Assembly (NCBI GenBank): GCA_000223315.2
Contig: AFUS01000005.1
Coordinates: 310,001-374,000 of the forward strand
Direction of reading: 5' to 3'
Length of the DNA stretch: 64,000 nucleotides
Source of the DNA: Parvimonas sp. oral taxon 393 str. F0440
Lineage (GTDB): Bacteria > Bacillota > Clostridia > Tissierellales > Peptoniphilaceae
The stretch's first letter is position 1, and the number at the start of each line of letters is the position of its first letter. A program made the position numbers and the translations under genes. Of the stretch, positions 21,237-30,576 are shown in pieces. A model generated the notes under the pieces. That model was not told where the DNA came from and did not search any database. It saw only the letters and a list, made by a program, of their open reading frames with translations.

Positions 21237-22340
21237 TTATCTCCCTTTTACATCATATCTGGCAATACTTAAAATAATACCAATCATTACTGAAGTCATA
21301 ACTAAGGAAGATCCACCATAACTTACAAAAGGCAAAGTTACTCCCGTAGGAGGAATCGTCCCCGTAGCTGTTCCTATATTAACTAATGTTTGCAATCCAA
21401 TTGAGAATGTAATTCCCAGTATTACCATCTTTCCATATAAATTTTTAACATTTCTTGAAATCATAATTCCCAGATATGCCAAATATATATATACTCCAAT
21501 TAAAAAAACAGAGCCGATAAATCCAAATTCTTCAGCTATTGTTGCAAAAATAAAATCATTATGTGCTTCAGATAAGGTATATTTTTGTCTTCCATTTCCA
21601 AGACCAACGCCCCAAATAGAGCCATTTGTTATAGCAAAAAGTGATTTTATTAGTTGCCAAGATTTTGAATCTCTATATTTTAACGGATCAATAAATGCTT
21701 GAATTCTACTAGTTCTGCTATATCCGGATTTTAACATATATACAGCAGCAAAACTGGCAATTGAAATTCCAAGTCCGGAAAACATTATTGCCTTTTTATC
21801 CATACCTGCAATTATATACATAGCAGTCAAAGTTCCAATTATTATCAATGTATTGGAAAGGTCAGGTTGAATCATAACTGAAAACGCCGCAATTCCTGCT
21901 ATCATTAAATATTTAAAAAATACATTTTTAAAAGTAAAATTCTTTTTATATTTATCGATAACATATGCCATCATCATTATAGAAGCAATTTTCATAAAGT
22001 CTGAAGGCATAAATGTTAAACCGCCAATTCCAACCCATCTTCTAGCATTATAAATATTGATTCCCAATGGAGAATACACTAAAAATCCCAGCAAAAATGC
22101 AAATATAAAAAAATTTTTACTTTGTTTTCTAAATTTTAAAATATTTACATATGAAACTAAGAACATAAATATAATCGATAAGCCAACAAATATTATATGT
22201 TTTCTTATTATATCTATTTCATTTCCCTTTAGTCTATAGCTATATGGCCAACTTGTACTAAATACCATTATACTTCCAAAAAGAAGTAAAAACATAACAA
22301 CTATGACCAATTTTTTAGCATATTTATCAAATTTAATCAT
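21237..22340 (-). CDS. ftsW: Peptidoglycan polymerase FtsW (SEDS family)
   Basis: 367 residues with about ten helices. SEDS signatures are GGLTFMPSDFMKIA, FATIAEEFGFIG and the end motif LPFVSYGGSSLV. It polymerises glycan strands with its cognate PBP, which lies upstream in this cluster. The ATG overlaps the murD stop (TAATG). Confidence 0.95.
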   Translation of the reverse strand: MIKFDKYAKKLVIVVMFLLLFGSIMVFSTSWPYSYRLKGNEIDIIRKHIIFVGLSIIFMFLVSYVNILKFRKQSKNFFIFAFLLGFLVYSPLGINIYNARRWVGIGGLTFMPSDFMKIASIMMMAYVIDKYKKNFTFKNVFFKYLMIAGIAAFSVMIQPDLSNTLIIIGTLTAMYIIAGMDKKAIMFSGLGISIASFAAVYMLKSGYSRTSRIQAFIDPLKYRDSKSWQLIKSLFAITNGSIWGVGLGNGRQKYTLSEAHNDFIFATIAEEFGFIGSVFLIGVYIYLAYLGIMISRNVKNLYGKMVILGITFSIGLQTLVNIGTATGTIPPTGVTLPFVSYGGSSLVMTSVMIGIILSIARYDVKGR

Positions 22341-23664
22341 TACAATTCATTTACCAACTTCTTAAATAAATTTCCTCTTTCTTCATAACTTTTGAACATA
22401 TCCCAACTTGCAGAAGCTGGAGAAAGTAATACATTATCTCCACTTTCGGCAATTTCAAAAGATTTTTCAACAACTTCTCTATAATCATTAACTATTATAT
22501 TATTATCAAATCCATTTTTCTTCGCAGTATCATAAAATTTGTACTTTGTATCTCCAACTAATATTATAGCTTTTACTTTTCCATTAAAACAATTAAATAA
22601 AGGGGTAAAATCAACGTGTTTGTCATACCCACCCAGTATTAATATAATAGGTTTTTCCAAGGCTTCAACAGCTTTTATAGTTGAATCTACATTTGTTCCT
22701 TTTGAATCGTTATAAAATTTTATACCATTTAATTCTCTAACAAATTCGATTCTATGTTCAACACCACCAAAATTTTTACACGCAAAAATTATAGTATCTA
22801 AATCTATACCATAATTATAACAGATTGCAACAGAAATTAAAACATTTTGAGCATTGTGCTTTCCTAAAATTTTTAAATCTTTCATTGAAAATATCTTTTT
22901 ATCATTATGATAAAAAGCATCTTCACTAAAATAAAAATCCGAATTTTTATTTTTTAATGAAATTTTTGTAACATTTGTATTTGTTACATCTAACTTACAT
23001 AAAATTTCATCATCAATATTTAAAACAAGATTTCCATTTTTATCCATATTCTTAAATACTTTTAATTTATCTTCTATATAATTTTCAAAACTTCCATGCC
23101 AGTCAATATGATCCGGAGTTATATTTCCAATAGATGCAATAAAAGGTTTAAACTTTTCAATATTATGTAATTGGAAACTACTAACTTCTATAATATTGAC
23201 AGTTTCATCATCTGAATTAAAAATTTTCCATAGCATTCCAATTCCGATATTTCCAACTACCTTCGATTTTATATTTGCGGTTTTAAAAATTTCTCCAACT
23301 AAACTTGTTGTAGTAGTTTTTCCATTAGTACCGGTAATTGCAATTATTTTTCTTTTTGGAAATAGAGTATAAGCTAATTCCAAATCTGTATATATTGGAA
23401 CTTTTTTATTTGAAAAATATTTAATTATTTCATTAGATGGTTTAATTCCCGGACTTTTTACTACAAAATCAAAATCATAATCTTTATAATTTTTATAAAT
23501 TTATAATTAAAATTTTTTAATTCTTCAAAAACTCTTTGCAATTCTGATTTTTCTTTATCATCATAACAATACACCTCAGCTTTTAGAGAACTGAGAGTTT
23601 TAATAGTTGAAATTCCTGATAATCCTAATCCTATAACCAAAACTTTTTTATCTACTATTCCCAT
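22340..23664 (-). CDS. murD: UDP-MurNAc-L-Ala:D-Glu ligase MurD, one frameshift
   Basis: The N-terminal Rossmann domain starts MGIVDKKVLVIGLGLSG. The frame is lost after NYKFIK in a short A run (plus T 23490-23494); one extra A gives NYKDYDFDFVVKSPGI and joins the ATP-binding part ITGTNGKTTTT. Further Mur-ligase motifs are SSFQLHN and NDSKGTN. Total 441 residues, as expected. It adds D-glutamate to the cytoplasmic precursor. murC, murE and murF are not in this cluster. Confidence 0.95.
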
Positions 23665-23676
23665 AAAATACTCCTA

Positions 23677-24648
23677 TTAAATATTAAAAAACAAATATAC
23701 TGATATTATTGTCAATATCCCACTAATTACAGCAAAGGATGTTACAATTTGTGGTTCTTTATACCCTTTTAATTCATAATGATGATGGATAGGGCTCATC
23801 AAGAAAACTCTCTTTTTATTCCTAGTTTTATAACTAACAACTTGAATAATAACAGATAATGCTTCTATAACATAAATTCCGCCAATAATTGGCAAGTAGA
23901 AAATCATCCCATTTAATATACATATCGTTGCTATTGCACCACCTAACGCCATTGAACCGGTATCTCCCATAAATACTCTAGCAGGATATGAGTTAAACAT
24001 AACAAAACCCATTAAACTTGCCATAAATACTAAAGAAAAGACTCCAACGCTTGGAAATCTTGAAGAACTTATTAGTCCAAGTCCTAAAAACACCGGAATT
24101 GATACTGAAGAAGAAAGCCCATCTAATCCATCAGTTAAATTTGTCGCATTTGCAGTTCCAATCATTACAAAAACTAATATTGGATAAATAAACCAACCAA
24201 AATTTACCGGACCTTTTACAAAAGGAATCAATTGGTATCTTAAATCTGTCCCTACAACTTTTTCTATAAAAATTATTACAATAATACTTATTATAAATTG
24301 AATAATTAATTTTTGAATTTCTGTAAGTCCTAAAGATCTTTTCATAACGAGTTTAAAAAAGTCATCCAAAAAACCAATAAGTGTAAAGCCTAACATTCCG
24401 ATTAATACAGCAAATACTTCTCTAGAAAAATTACCTAAGAAAAATGTTGTAAGTATTATGGCAATTACAAAAAACACTCCCCCCATAGTTGGTGTTCCGG
24501 CTTTAGATAGATGACTTTGAGGACCATCATCTCTTATATTTTGACCAAGTTTAAATTTTCTTAGATATGGAATTGAAAATTTTGCTATAATAATTGTTAG
24601 AAAAAATCCAAGCAAAATACTCCAAATTGTAAATCTTGATATACTCAT
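23677..24648 (-). CDS. mraY: Phospho-MurNAc-pentapeptide transferase MraY
   Basis: 323 residues from ATG 24648 behind GGAGATGATAAA (an earlier TTG in frame lies before the SD). It has ten helices, SKAGTPTMGG, the DDFFK loop, NATNLTDGLDG, and the C-terminal HHHYELKG motif. It makes lipid I on undecaprenyl phosphate. Confidence 0.97.
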   Translation of the reverse strand: MSISRFTIWSILLGFFLTIIIAKFSIPYLRKFKLGQNIRDDGPQSHLSKAGTPTMGGVFFVIAIILTTFFLGNFSREVFAVLIGMLGFTLIGFLDDFFKLVMKRSLGLTEIQKLIIQFIISIIVIIFIEKVVGTDLRYQLIPFVKGPVNFGWFIYPILVFVMIGTANATNLTDGLDGLSSSVSIPVFLGLGLISSSRFPSVGVFSLVFMASLMGFVMFNSYPARVFMGDTGSMALGGAIATICILNGMIFYLPIIGGIYVIEALSVIIQVVSYKTRNKKRVFLMSPIHHHYELKGYKEPQIVTSFAVISGILTIISVYLFFNI

Positions 24649-24664
24649 TTTATCATCTCCTAAA

Positions 24665-27091
24665 TTAATCTTCAAATGTTAGAACTATTTCTTCATCTTT
24701 TGAAATATAACTTCCTATTTGTTTGTTTGAAGATACAAATTTTCCTTTACCTCCGGAAGTTTTATATTTATACCCCATCTTATTTACTACATTCATAGCT
24801 TGTTGATAAGACATATTTGAAAAATCAACAACTAATAATTTTTCATTTTCATCATCAGAAACGGTCAAATTAACTGTACTTCCTTCAACTAATCTCTTTT
24901 CGGGTTCTTCATTTTGTCCGGTAACAACAGATTTTGAAGAACCGGAACCTTCTATACTATAATTTAAATATTGTCCTTTTAAAAGTTCTGTTGCATATTC
25001 CAAGGTAAGACCTCTGACATCCGGAACTTTTGTCTTTCTTACTATAGCATTTTCATCATTATTATTATTTGTAATTTGCTTATAGTCAACTATTTCTTCA
25101 GCAAGTTTTTTTGCTAGTGGAGAACAAACACTTGTACCACCTACATTCGCTTTTGGTTCATCAAAAACAATCAAAATACTATATTTTGGGTTTTCGATAG
25201 GAAATGCAATATATAATGATGCAACTGTCTTTTGATCGTCATACTTACCATTTACCGCTTTAATTGTAGTTCCTGACTTTCCCCCAATTCTCACCTTATT
25301 AGAATAAACTTTGTTGACAATACCATCAGTTACACCATGTTCCATTAAAACTCTCATCTTATCACTTGTTTCTTTCGAAATAATTTGATTTTTAACTATG
25401 GCTTCATTATCTTTTATTTTAATTTTTCCTTCAGAATCTTTCTCAACATTATTAACACTAATTTGTGGTTCTAATAAATATCCTCCATTTACAACAGCGT
25501 TTGCCGCAGTAATCATCTGAATAGGAGTAACAGAAATACCATGTCCATAGCTCATAGTTGCAAGTTCTGCAGCACCTATATCTGATAATGATTTAGGTAT
25601 CTGTCCAACAGACTCTCCCGGTAAATTAATTCCTGTTTTTTTACCAAAACCAAATCCATTTATATATCTATAAAATTTTTCTTTTCCTAAATGTCTAACC
25701 ATTTGTACAAAAGCAGGGTTACAACTGTTATCTAGTGCCTCAGTAAAAGTCTCTTTTCCATGTGGGTTTTGCCAGTTAAAACATCTAAGTGTAATTCCGG
25801 GAATATCTTTAATAAACCCATTACAATAAAAAGTAGAATCTAAAGTATCTGTATTTTCTTCTAATGATGAAGACGCTGTTATAAGTTTAAATACAGATCC
25901 CGGTTCATAAGTATCACTCACCGCAGGATTTCTCCACATAGAAAATATTCTTTCTAATCTTTCTTTTTCTTCTAAACTATCAAATTCTTTAACTACATCT
26001 TCATCAAGAGGAACTGTAGGATTATTTGTATCATATTTTGGAAAACTATCCATAGCTACAATATCTCCATTTGTTACATCTGAGACGATAACTGTCATTT
26101 TAACCGGTTTTTCTTTTTCAAAATATTGTTGTCCATATTCTGAAACATACTTTTGAATTGTACTATCTATAGTTAGATATAAATCTTTTCCATCTTTTGC
26201 TTCAATAACATCCTCTACAGACTTATTTAAATTTTCTCTTATAACCCTTTTAGACCCATTTGTTCCAGAAAGAGTTTCATTAAGTGAATTTTCAACTCCA
26301 CTTTGACCTCCATTTTCACTTGTATGACCAAGTACAAAAGGAGCTAAAGTCCCATCAATATAATTTCTACTCTGTTCTATTTCAATACTAATTATGGAAG
26401 AATTTATTTCTTTAATTTCTTTTGCCAATTCAGGACTTATACTTTTTTTTATTCTAAAGTTAGTACCCCTTTCCGCTCTGTCAAATATTTTTTTCTTATC
26501 AATCTCAAGAACTGAAAAAATTTCATCTAATTTTTTCTCTTCCGCTTCTCTAGCTTTTTGAGTATAAAGTTTAAATTTATCATATTCTAATACTGAAAAA
26601 TACACCTCTTTATTATTAGTTACACTAACAATAAGAGAATTTTTAGACTTAACAGTTGCATTCTGTTCTTCAGTAATATCTTTCTTTATCAACAAATTAT
26701 TATATTGATCTGCTTTTTCAAATATTTCTTCTTTATTCAACTGTAATATATCAAAGATTTTATCTAATTTCTTTGTTTCTGCATCTTTAAGTTTCGCATT
26801 AGATTTTTTATAACGATTATAATCAAAAGTAGAAAAATATCCATTATATACACTTATACTCTTTGCCAATGTATTTCCGTTTCTATCAAAAATCGAACCT
26901 CTTTTAGCTTCAAGTGAAGTATAACTTACTGAATCTTTAAATTGTTCAATACTATATTTATTATTTGAATATAATTGTAGATATGCCAATTTAAAAATTA
27001 TAGTGCTAAAAATTATTATAAAAACAAAAAATAAAACAGCCGAACGAGAAGAGACTGTTTTATTTTTAATACTATATTTCTTATTTTTCAT
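24665..27091 (-). CDS. Class B penicillin-binding protein with two PASTA domains and a duplicated N-terminal module
   Basis: 808 residues. A signal-anchor helix (about 19-41) is followed by RGSIFDRNG. The transpeptidase domain has SVFK (active Ser near residue 399), SCN near 456 and KSGT near 603. Two PASTA repeats end the protein (starting PDVRGLT near 689 and at about 750). In the pedestal region two similar 75-residue blocks occur in tandem (about 81-155 and 161-236): KKLDKIFDILQLNKEEIF versus KKLDEIFSVLEIDKKKIF. Other class B PBPs have one such block. It is the likely partner of FtsW (FtsI/Pbp2B/SpoVD role). Confidence 0.93.
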   Translation of the reverse strand: MKNKKYSIKNKTVSSRSAVLFFVFIIIFSTIIFKLAYLQLYSNNKYSIEQFKDSVSYTSLEAKRGSIFDRNGNTLAKSISVYNGYFSTFDYNRYKKSNAKLKDAETKKLDKIFDILQLNKEEIFEKADQYNNLLIKKDITEEQNATVKSKNSLIVSVTNNKEVYFSVLEYDKFKLYTQKAREAEEKKLDEIFSVLEIDKKKIFDRAERGTNFRIKKSISPELAKEIKEINSSIISIEIEQSRNYIDGTLAPFVLGHTSENGGQSGVENSLNETLSGTNGSKRVIRENLNKSVEDVIEAKDGKDLYLTIDSTIQKYVSEYGQQYFEKEKPVKMTVIVSDVTNGDIVAMDSFPKYDTNNPTVPLDEDVVKEFDSLEEKERLERIFSMWRNPAVSDTYEPGSVFKLITASSSLEENTDTLDSTFYCNGFIKDIPGITLRCFNWQNPHGKETFTEALDNSCNPAFVQMVRHLGKEKFYRYINGFGFGKKTGINLPGESVGQIPKSLSDIGAAELATMSYGHGISVTPIQMITAANAVVNGGYLLEPQISVNNVEKDSEGKIKIKDNEAIVKNQIISKETSDKMRVLMEHGVTDGIVNKVYSNKVRIGGKSGTTIKAVNGKYDDQKTVASLYIAFPIENPKYSILIVFDEPKANVGGTSVCSPLAKKLAEEIVDYKQITNNNNDENAIVRKTKVPDVRGLTLEYATELLKGQYLNYSIEGSGSSKSVVTGQNEEPEKRLVEGSTVNLTVSDDENEKLLVVDFSNMSYQQAMNVVNKMGYKYKTSGGKGKFVSSNKQIGSYISKDEEIVLTFED

Positions 27092-27119
27092 TTAAACTCC
27101 CCTGTTTAAGTTTAATAAA

Positions 27120-27485
27120 TTAATCAATCTTATCCAAATATTTAACTTGTTCCTTCTTAGGAAAATCCATATTGTAATTAAGTCTTGCGAGCTTTGCAAT
27201 CCTATCTACAGATTTATAAGGCTCAAGTTTCATATTATAATCATCTCTTTCAGTTTCTAACGAGCGAATTTCAGAGTTTAGTGTATTTATTATTCTATTT
27301 TGTTGAGCAATATTTAGATATCCATATAAAATTACTACACTAAAAACTAATGTAATAAAAGTGAATATAAAAAGTGTAATATTTTTATATAAACTGGATT
27401 CTCTGGTAATTCCGTAGGCTTTAGTGTTTTGTTCTGAAATTCTCTCGCCTGAAACATTAATATATTTTACTTGAGCCGTGCTCAT
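27120..27485 (-). CDS. ftsL: Cell division protein FtsL
   Basis: 121 residues from the second ATG (27485), since the first ATG overlaps the AGGAGG. One helix (about 35-57) is followed by a coiled coil (INTLNSEIRSLETERDDYN). It sits between rsmH and the PBP gene, the usual ftsL slot. Sequence conservation in this family is low, so position carries much of the call. Confidence 0.85.
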   Translation of the reverse strand: MSTAQVKYINVSGERISEQNTKAYGITRESSLYKNITLFIFTFITLVFSVVILYGYLNIAQQNRIINTLNSEIRSLETERDDYNMKLEPYKSVDRIAKLARLNYNMDFPKKEQVKYLDKID

Positions 27486-27498
27486 ATAAATCATCCTC

Positions 27499-28431
27499 CT
27501 AAATTTTTGAACAAATCCTCAATTTCGAACTTTTCGATCTTGAATTTTCATTCATCTCTTCTTCGGAAGGTATTATTGGTTTTTTTGTTAGAATTTTTAT
27601 TTTTGGTTTATTATTACAAACACAAACATATAATTCTTTAGGACAAATACAACCTCTTGCTAATTCTTTAAAAGAATCCTTAACAATCCTATCTTCCAAA
27701 GAATGAAAAGTAATAATACATAATCTACCATCTTTATTTAGTCTATCTACAATGTCAGGAATAACTTTTTTAATAACTTCAAGTTCTCTATTAACCTCAA
27801 TCCTTATAGCTTGGAACACTCTTTTTGCAGGATGTCCACCTTTTGCTCTAACTGATTTCGGAATAGCCCTTTCAATAATATCAACTAATTCGAAAGTAGT
27901 TTCTATTAACTTTTCTTTTCTATAATTAACTATAAATTCTACAATTCTCTTTGTCCATTTTTCTTCACCATAGTTATAAAAAATATATTCCAAATCTTCA
28001 GAATTGTAATAATTTACAACATCAAATGCACTCTTTTTAAGATCTCTGTCCATTCTCATATCCAATGGAGCATCAATCATATATGAAAAACCTCTCTGTC
28101 CGTTATCTATTTGATAGGAAGAAACTCCAATATCCAACAAAACACCATCAACTTTGTCTATATTGAAATAATCCAAAATTTCTTTAAAATTTTCAAAATT
28201 ACTTTTATAAAACAAAACATTCTCTGATATTTTTAAAAGTCTTTCCTTTGCAACTGACAAAGCTTCCTCATCCTGGTCAACACAAATTAGTTTTCCGTTT
28301 TTTATTCTTTTTAATATCTCTGTTGAATGACCTGCACCACCAACAGTCAAATCTACATAAATGCCGTCAGGTTTTATATCTAAACCATCTATTACTTCAT
28401 CTAACATTATCGGTATATGATTAAATTCCAT
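27499..28431 (-). CDS. rsmH: 16S rRNA m4C1402 methyltransferase RsmH (MraW)
   Basis: 310 residues. It has HIPIMLDEV near the start, the SAM motif DLTVGGAGHS, DGVLLDIGVSSYQ and the end motif NPRSKSSKLR-like NSRSKSSKLR. ATG 28431 is preferred because AAGGA is eight bases upstream; an ATG two codons earlier is too close. Confidence 0.96.
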   Translation of the reverse strand: MEFNHIPIMLDEVIDGLDIKPDGIYVDLTVGGAGHSTEILKRIKNGKLICVDQDEEALSVAKERLLKISENVLFYKSNFENFKEILDYFNIDKVDGVLLDIGVSSYQIDNGQRGFSYMIDAPLDMRMDRDLKKSAFDVVNYYNSEDLEYIFYNYGEEKWTKRIVEFIVNYRKEKLIETTFELVDIIERAIPKSVRAKGGHPAKRVFQAIRIEVNRELEVIKKVIPDIVDRLNKDGRLCIITFHSLEDRIVKDSFKELARGCICPKELYVCVCNNKPKIKILTKKPIIPSEEEMNENSRSKSSKLRICSKI

Positions 28432-28442
28432 AAACATATTCC

Positions 28443-28880
28443 TTAAAAATCAAGACCGTCAAATCTTTCAGACATAATAGCATCGTCGCTGTATTCAGCT
28501 TTACTATATTCATCCCATTTTTCTTTAGACCATATTTCGATTCTGTCTGAAACTCCGATAATCATTACATCTCTTTCAATTTCTGCAAATTCACGCAAAT
28601 TTTTATTTACTACAAATCTTCCTTGCTTATCCAAATCGGTATTCATCGCACAACTACAAAAGAATCTTGTAATTGAACGAACATCTTTTTTACTAAAACC
28701 CTTTGAATTTAATTGTTCTGTAAATTCAATCCACTTTTTTTCAGTAAAAACAAACAGACAACCTTCAAGTCCACGAGTTACTATAAAATTAGCTCCCAGT
28801 TCATTTCTAAATTTTGATGGCATAATTAATCTGCCTTTATCATCTAAAGTATGTGGAAAATCTCCTAAAAACAATGCCAT
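28443..28880 (-). CDS. mraZ: Transcriptional regulator MraZ
   Basis: 145 residues with two SpoVT/AbrB-like halves: HTLDDKGRLIMPSKFR and NTDLDKQGRFVVNKNLREF. ATG 28880 follows AGGGGGTG. MraZ binds direct repeats on its own promoter and regulates the dcw cluster; such repeats are visible at 28900-28922. Confidence 0.96.
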   Translation of the reverse strand: MALFLGDFPHTLDDKGRLIMPSKFRNELGANFIVTRGLEGCLFVFTEKKWIEFTEQLNSKGFSKKDVRSITRFFCSCAMNTDLDKQGRFVVNKNLREFAEIERDVMIIGVSDRIEIWSKEKWDEYSKAEYSDDAIMSERFDGLDF

Positions 28881-28899
28881 CACCCCCTAAAAACTAACT

Positions 28900-28922
28900 C
28901 CATTTTACTCCATATTATACCA
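28900..28922 (-). promoter_or_regulatory. MraZ-type operator: three TGG repeats with 10-bp period
   Basis: On the minus strand TGG begins at 28922, 28912 and 28902 (TGGTATAATA, TGGAGTAAAA, TGGAGTTAGT). MraZ of other bacteria binds direct TGG-containing repeats with this period. The first repeat overlaps an extended -10. Confidence 0.75.
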
Positions 28923-28970
28923 CAATTATTATTACACTTATATTTTATACTATTTTTTCATATTTTGCAA
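28914..28970 (-). promoter_or_regulatory. dcw cluster promoters
   Basis: Two candidates on the minus strand: an extended -10 TGGTATAAT (28922-28914), and an upstream TTGCAA / TAAAAT pair (28970-28965 and 28947-28942) with 17-base spacing. Confidence 0.65.
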
Positions 28971-29117
28971 CCCTTTTTAATAAAAATTTTTTAACAAATT
29001 AAAATTCATATTCTAATAAACTTCTCTAATTTTCAATATTTATAAAAAAATTATAAAAAAGTGGAGTAATTTTCCAAAAATATTTTTTAAATTTCTAAAT
29101 TTATCTAATTTTTTATA

Positions 29118-29150
29118 CAAAAAAACTACATAAAATAAATCTATGTAGTT
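29118..29150 (-). terminator. Terminator after lgt
   Basis: An 8-bp stem ACTACATA/TATGTAGT with a 9-base loop is followed by seven T on the minus strand. Confidence 0.85.
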
Positions 29151-29186
29151 AAAATTTTTTGTTTAAAAATATTAAATTGTAAATCA

Positions 29187-29935
29187 TTAAATATCTTTCC
29201 CATATTTTCTATTCAAAAAGAATAATACACTTCCTATAATTACTCCAACTAAAGATAAGACTTGTGAAACTCTGAATCCTAAAAACATTAAGCTATCAGT
29301 TCTCAAACCTTCAACAAAAAATCTTACTACTCCATATAGAATTGCATAAAGGAGTAAAACCTCTCCCTTTTTCTTTTGATATTTTCTGATGTAAACCATC
29401 AAAAAAATAAAAATCAAAAAATTTCCAATTGATTCATATAAAAATGTTGGATGATATTTTTTCCCATCTATTATAACCGCCCAAGGTAAATTAGTTTCAG
29501 TTCCGTGAGCCTCTTGATTTATAAAATTTCCCCATCTTCCTATTGCTTGACCAAGAATTAGTCCCGGTGCACAAACATCAGCTAAATCTCTAAAATTAAT
29601 TTTTCTATATTTACCAAAAAATAAACCACTATAATAGCTGCAATTACAGCGCCATATATTGCAAGTCCACCTTCTCTAATATTTATCATAGATAAAAAAT
29701 TACCTTTGTAATTTTCCCATTCAAATACTACATAATATATTCTAGCTCCTATTACACTTATAGGTAATGCAAAAAGCAAAAGATTTGAAATCTCATCTTC
29801 TTTTATATTTCTGAGTTTAGAGTTTTTTGTAGCAACAAAAAGACCTGCCATAATTCCAAAACAAATTATAATAGCATACCACATTATATCTATTCCGAAT
29901 AGAGAAAAAGCAACTCTGTCAATTTTTACTTCCAT
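29187..29935 (-). CDS. lgt: Prolipoprotein diacylglyceryl transferase Lgt, one frameshift
   Basis: The first part has IREGGLAIYGAV; the frame is lost in a six-T run (plus A 29616-29621). One extra T gives YFFGKYRKINFRDLADVCAPG and the Lgt signature GRWGNFINQEAHG, then three C-terminal helices; 249 residues. It attaches diacylglycerol to the lipobox cysteine. AGGAGG of this gene overlaps the stop codon of the upstream lit gene. Confidence 0.94.
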
Positions 29936-29943
29936 ATTTCCTC

Positions 29944-30575
29944 CTAATTATATTCATAGTCTTTAAATTTAAGAAAAATATAAACTAAAAAAATACCTAT
30001 AGTAGATAATACTAATACATTTAAAAACAAGATAAAGAAAAATTCTTCCGGTAAAATTCTTATCATTAAATCTGTTTCATAGTCTAAAAGCCATAAATCA
30101 TTATTAAAAAATAATTTATGAAAATATATAAAACTTTCAGAAAAGAATAAAGAACAAATGCCTAAAAAGAAATTACAGTAATATATGTTATTAAAATATA
30201 CTTTCTTATATATTTAAAAAATATAAAGTCATTTTTAAGTAATTTATATAAAAACACGACTAAAGTAATTATAAATAAAGATGTATAGACTACTCTATCA
30301 AGTTTAAAAAGTTTATATACATCTTCCATATGAGAAATTTCTTTTTTATTAAAATGATGTTTTAAAACTTCTTTATCTCCATTTTTAATAAATTCAACCA
30401 GTGAATTACTTGCACTTTCTATCCATTCTTTAGAAAGTCCTGACTCTTCTTCAATTTTATATTCATTATGAAAATTATTATAATAAGAAATATCTTTAGC
30501 CATAAAATCTATTGAATATAATAAAACAAATAAAATAATACTTAAAGAAATCAAAAAAGCAAATGTTTTTTTCAT
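29944..30575 (-). CDS. lit: Lipoprotein intramolecular transacylase Lit (TIGR01906/DUF1461), one frameshift
   Basis: A 210-residue membrane protein with helices near residues 5-24, 95-113, 127-145 and 180-202. The frame breaks in a five-T run (plus A 30164-30168); one extra T gives LFFSESFIYFHKLFFNNDLW and then PEEFFFILF, the family's C-terminal pattern. His82 (SHMEDVYKLF) and His153 (YFHKLFF) match the two strongly conserved histidines. Lit moves an acyl chain within diacylglyceryl lipoproteins to make the lyso form. Its stop TAG is part of the lgt SD. Confidence 0.83.
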
Positions 30576-30576
30576 C

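Larger units (their letters stand above)
28881..29186. other. Intergenic region between mraZ and lgt
   Basis: About 305 bases without a gene. It holds the mraZ promoters and operator at the mraZ side and the lgt terminator at 29118-29150. The stretch between (about 28971-29117) is AT-rich; a lone GTGGAGTAAT on the plus strand near 29061 resembles one MraZ repeat, but without period or partner. Confidence 0.6.
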
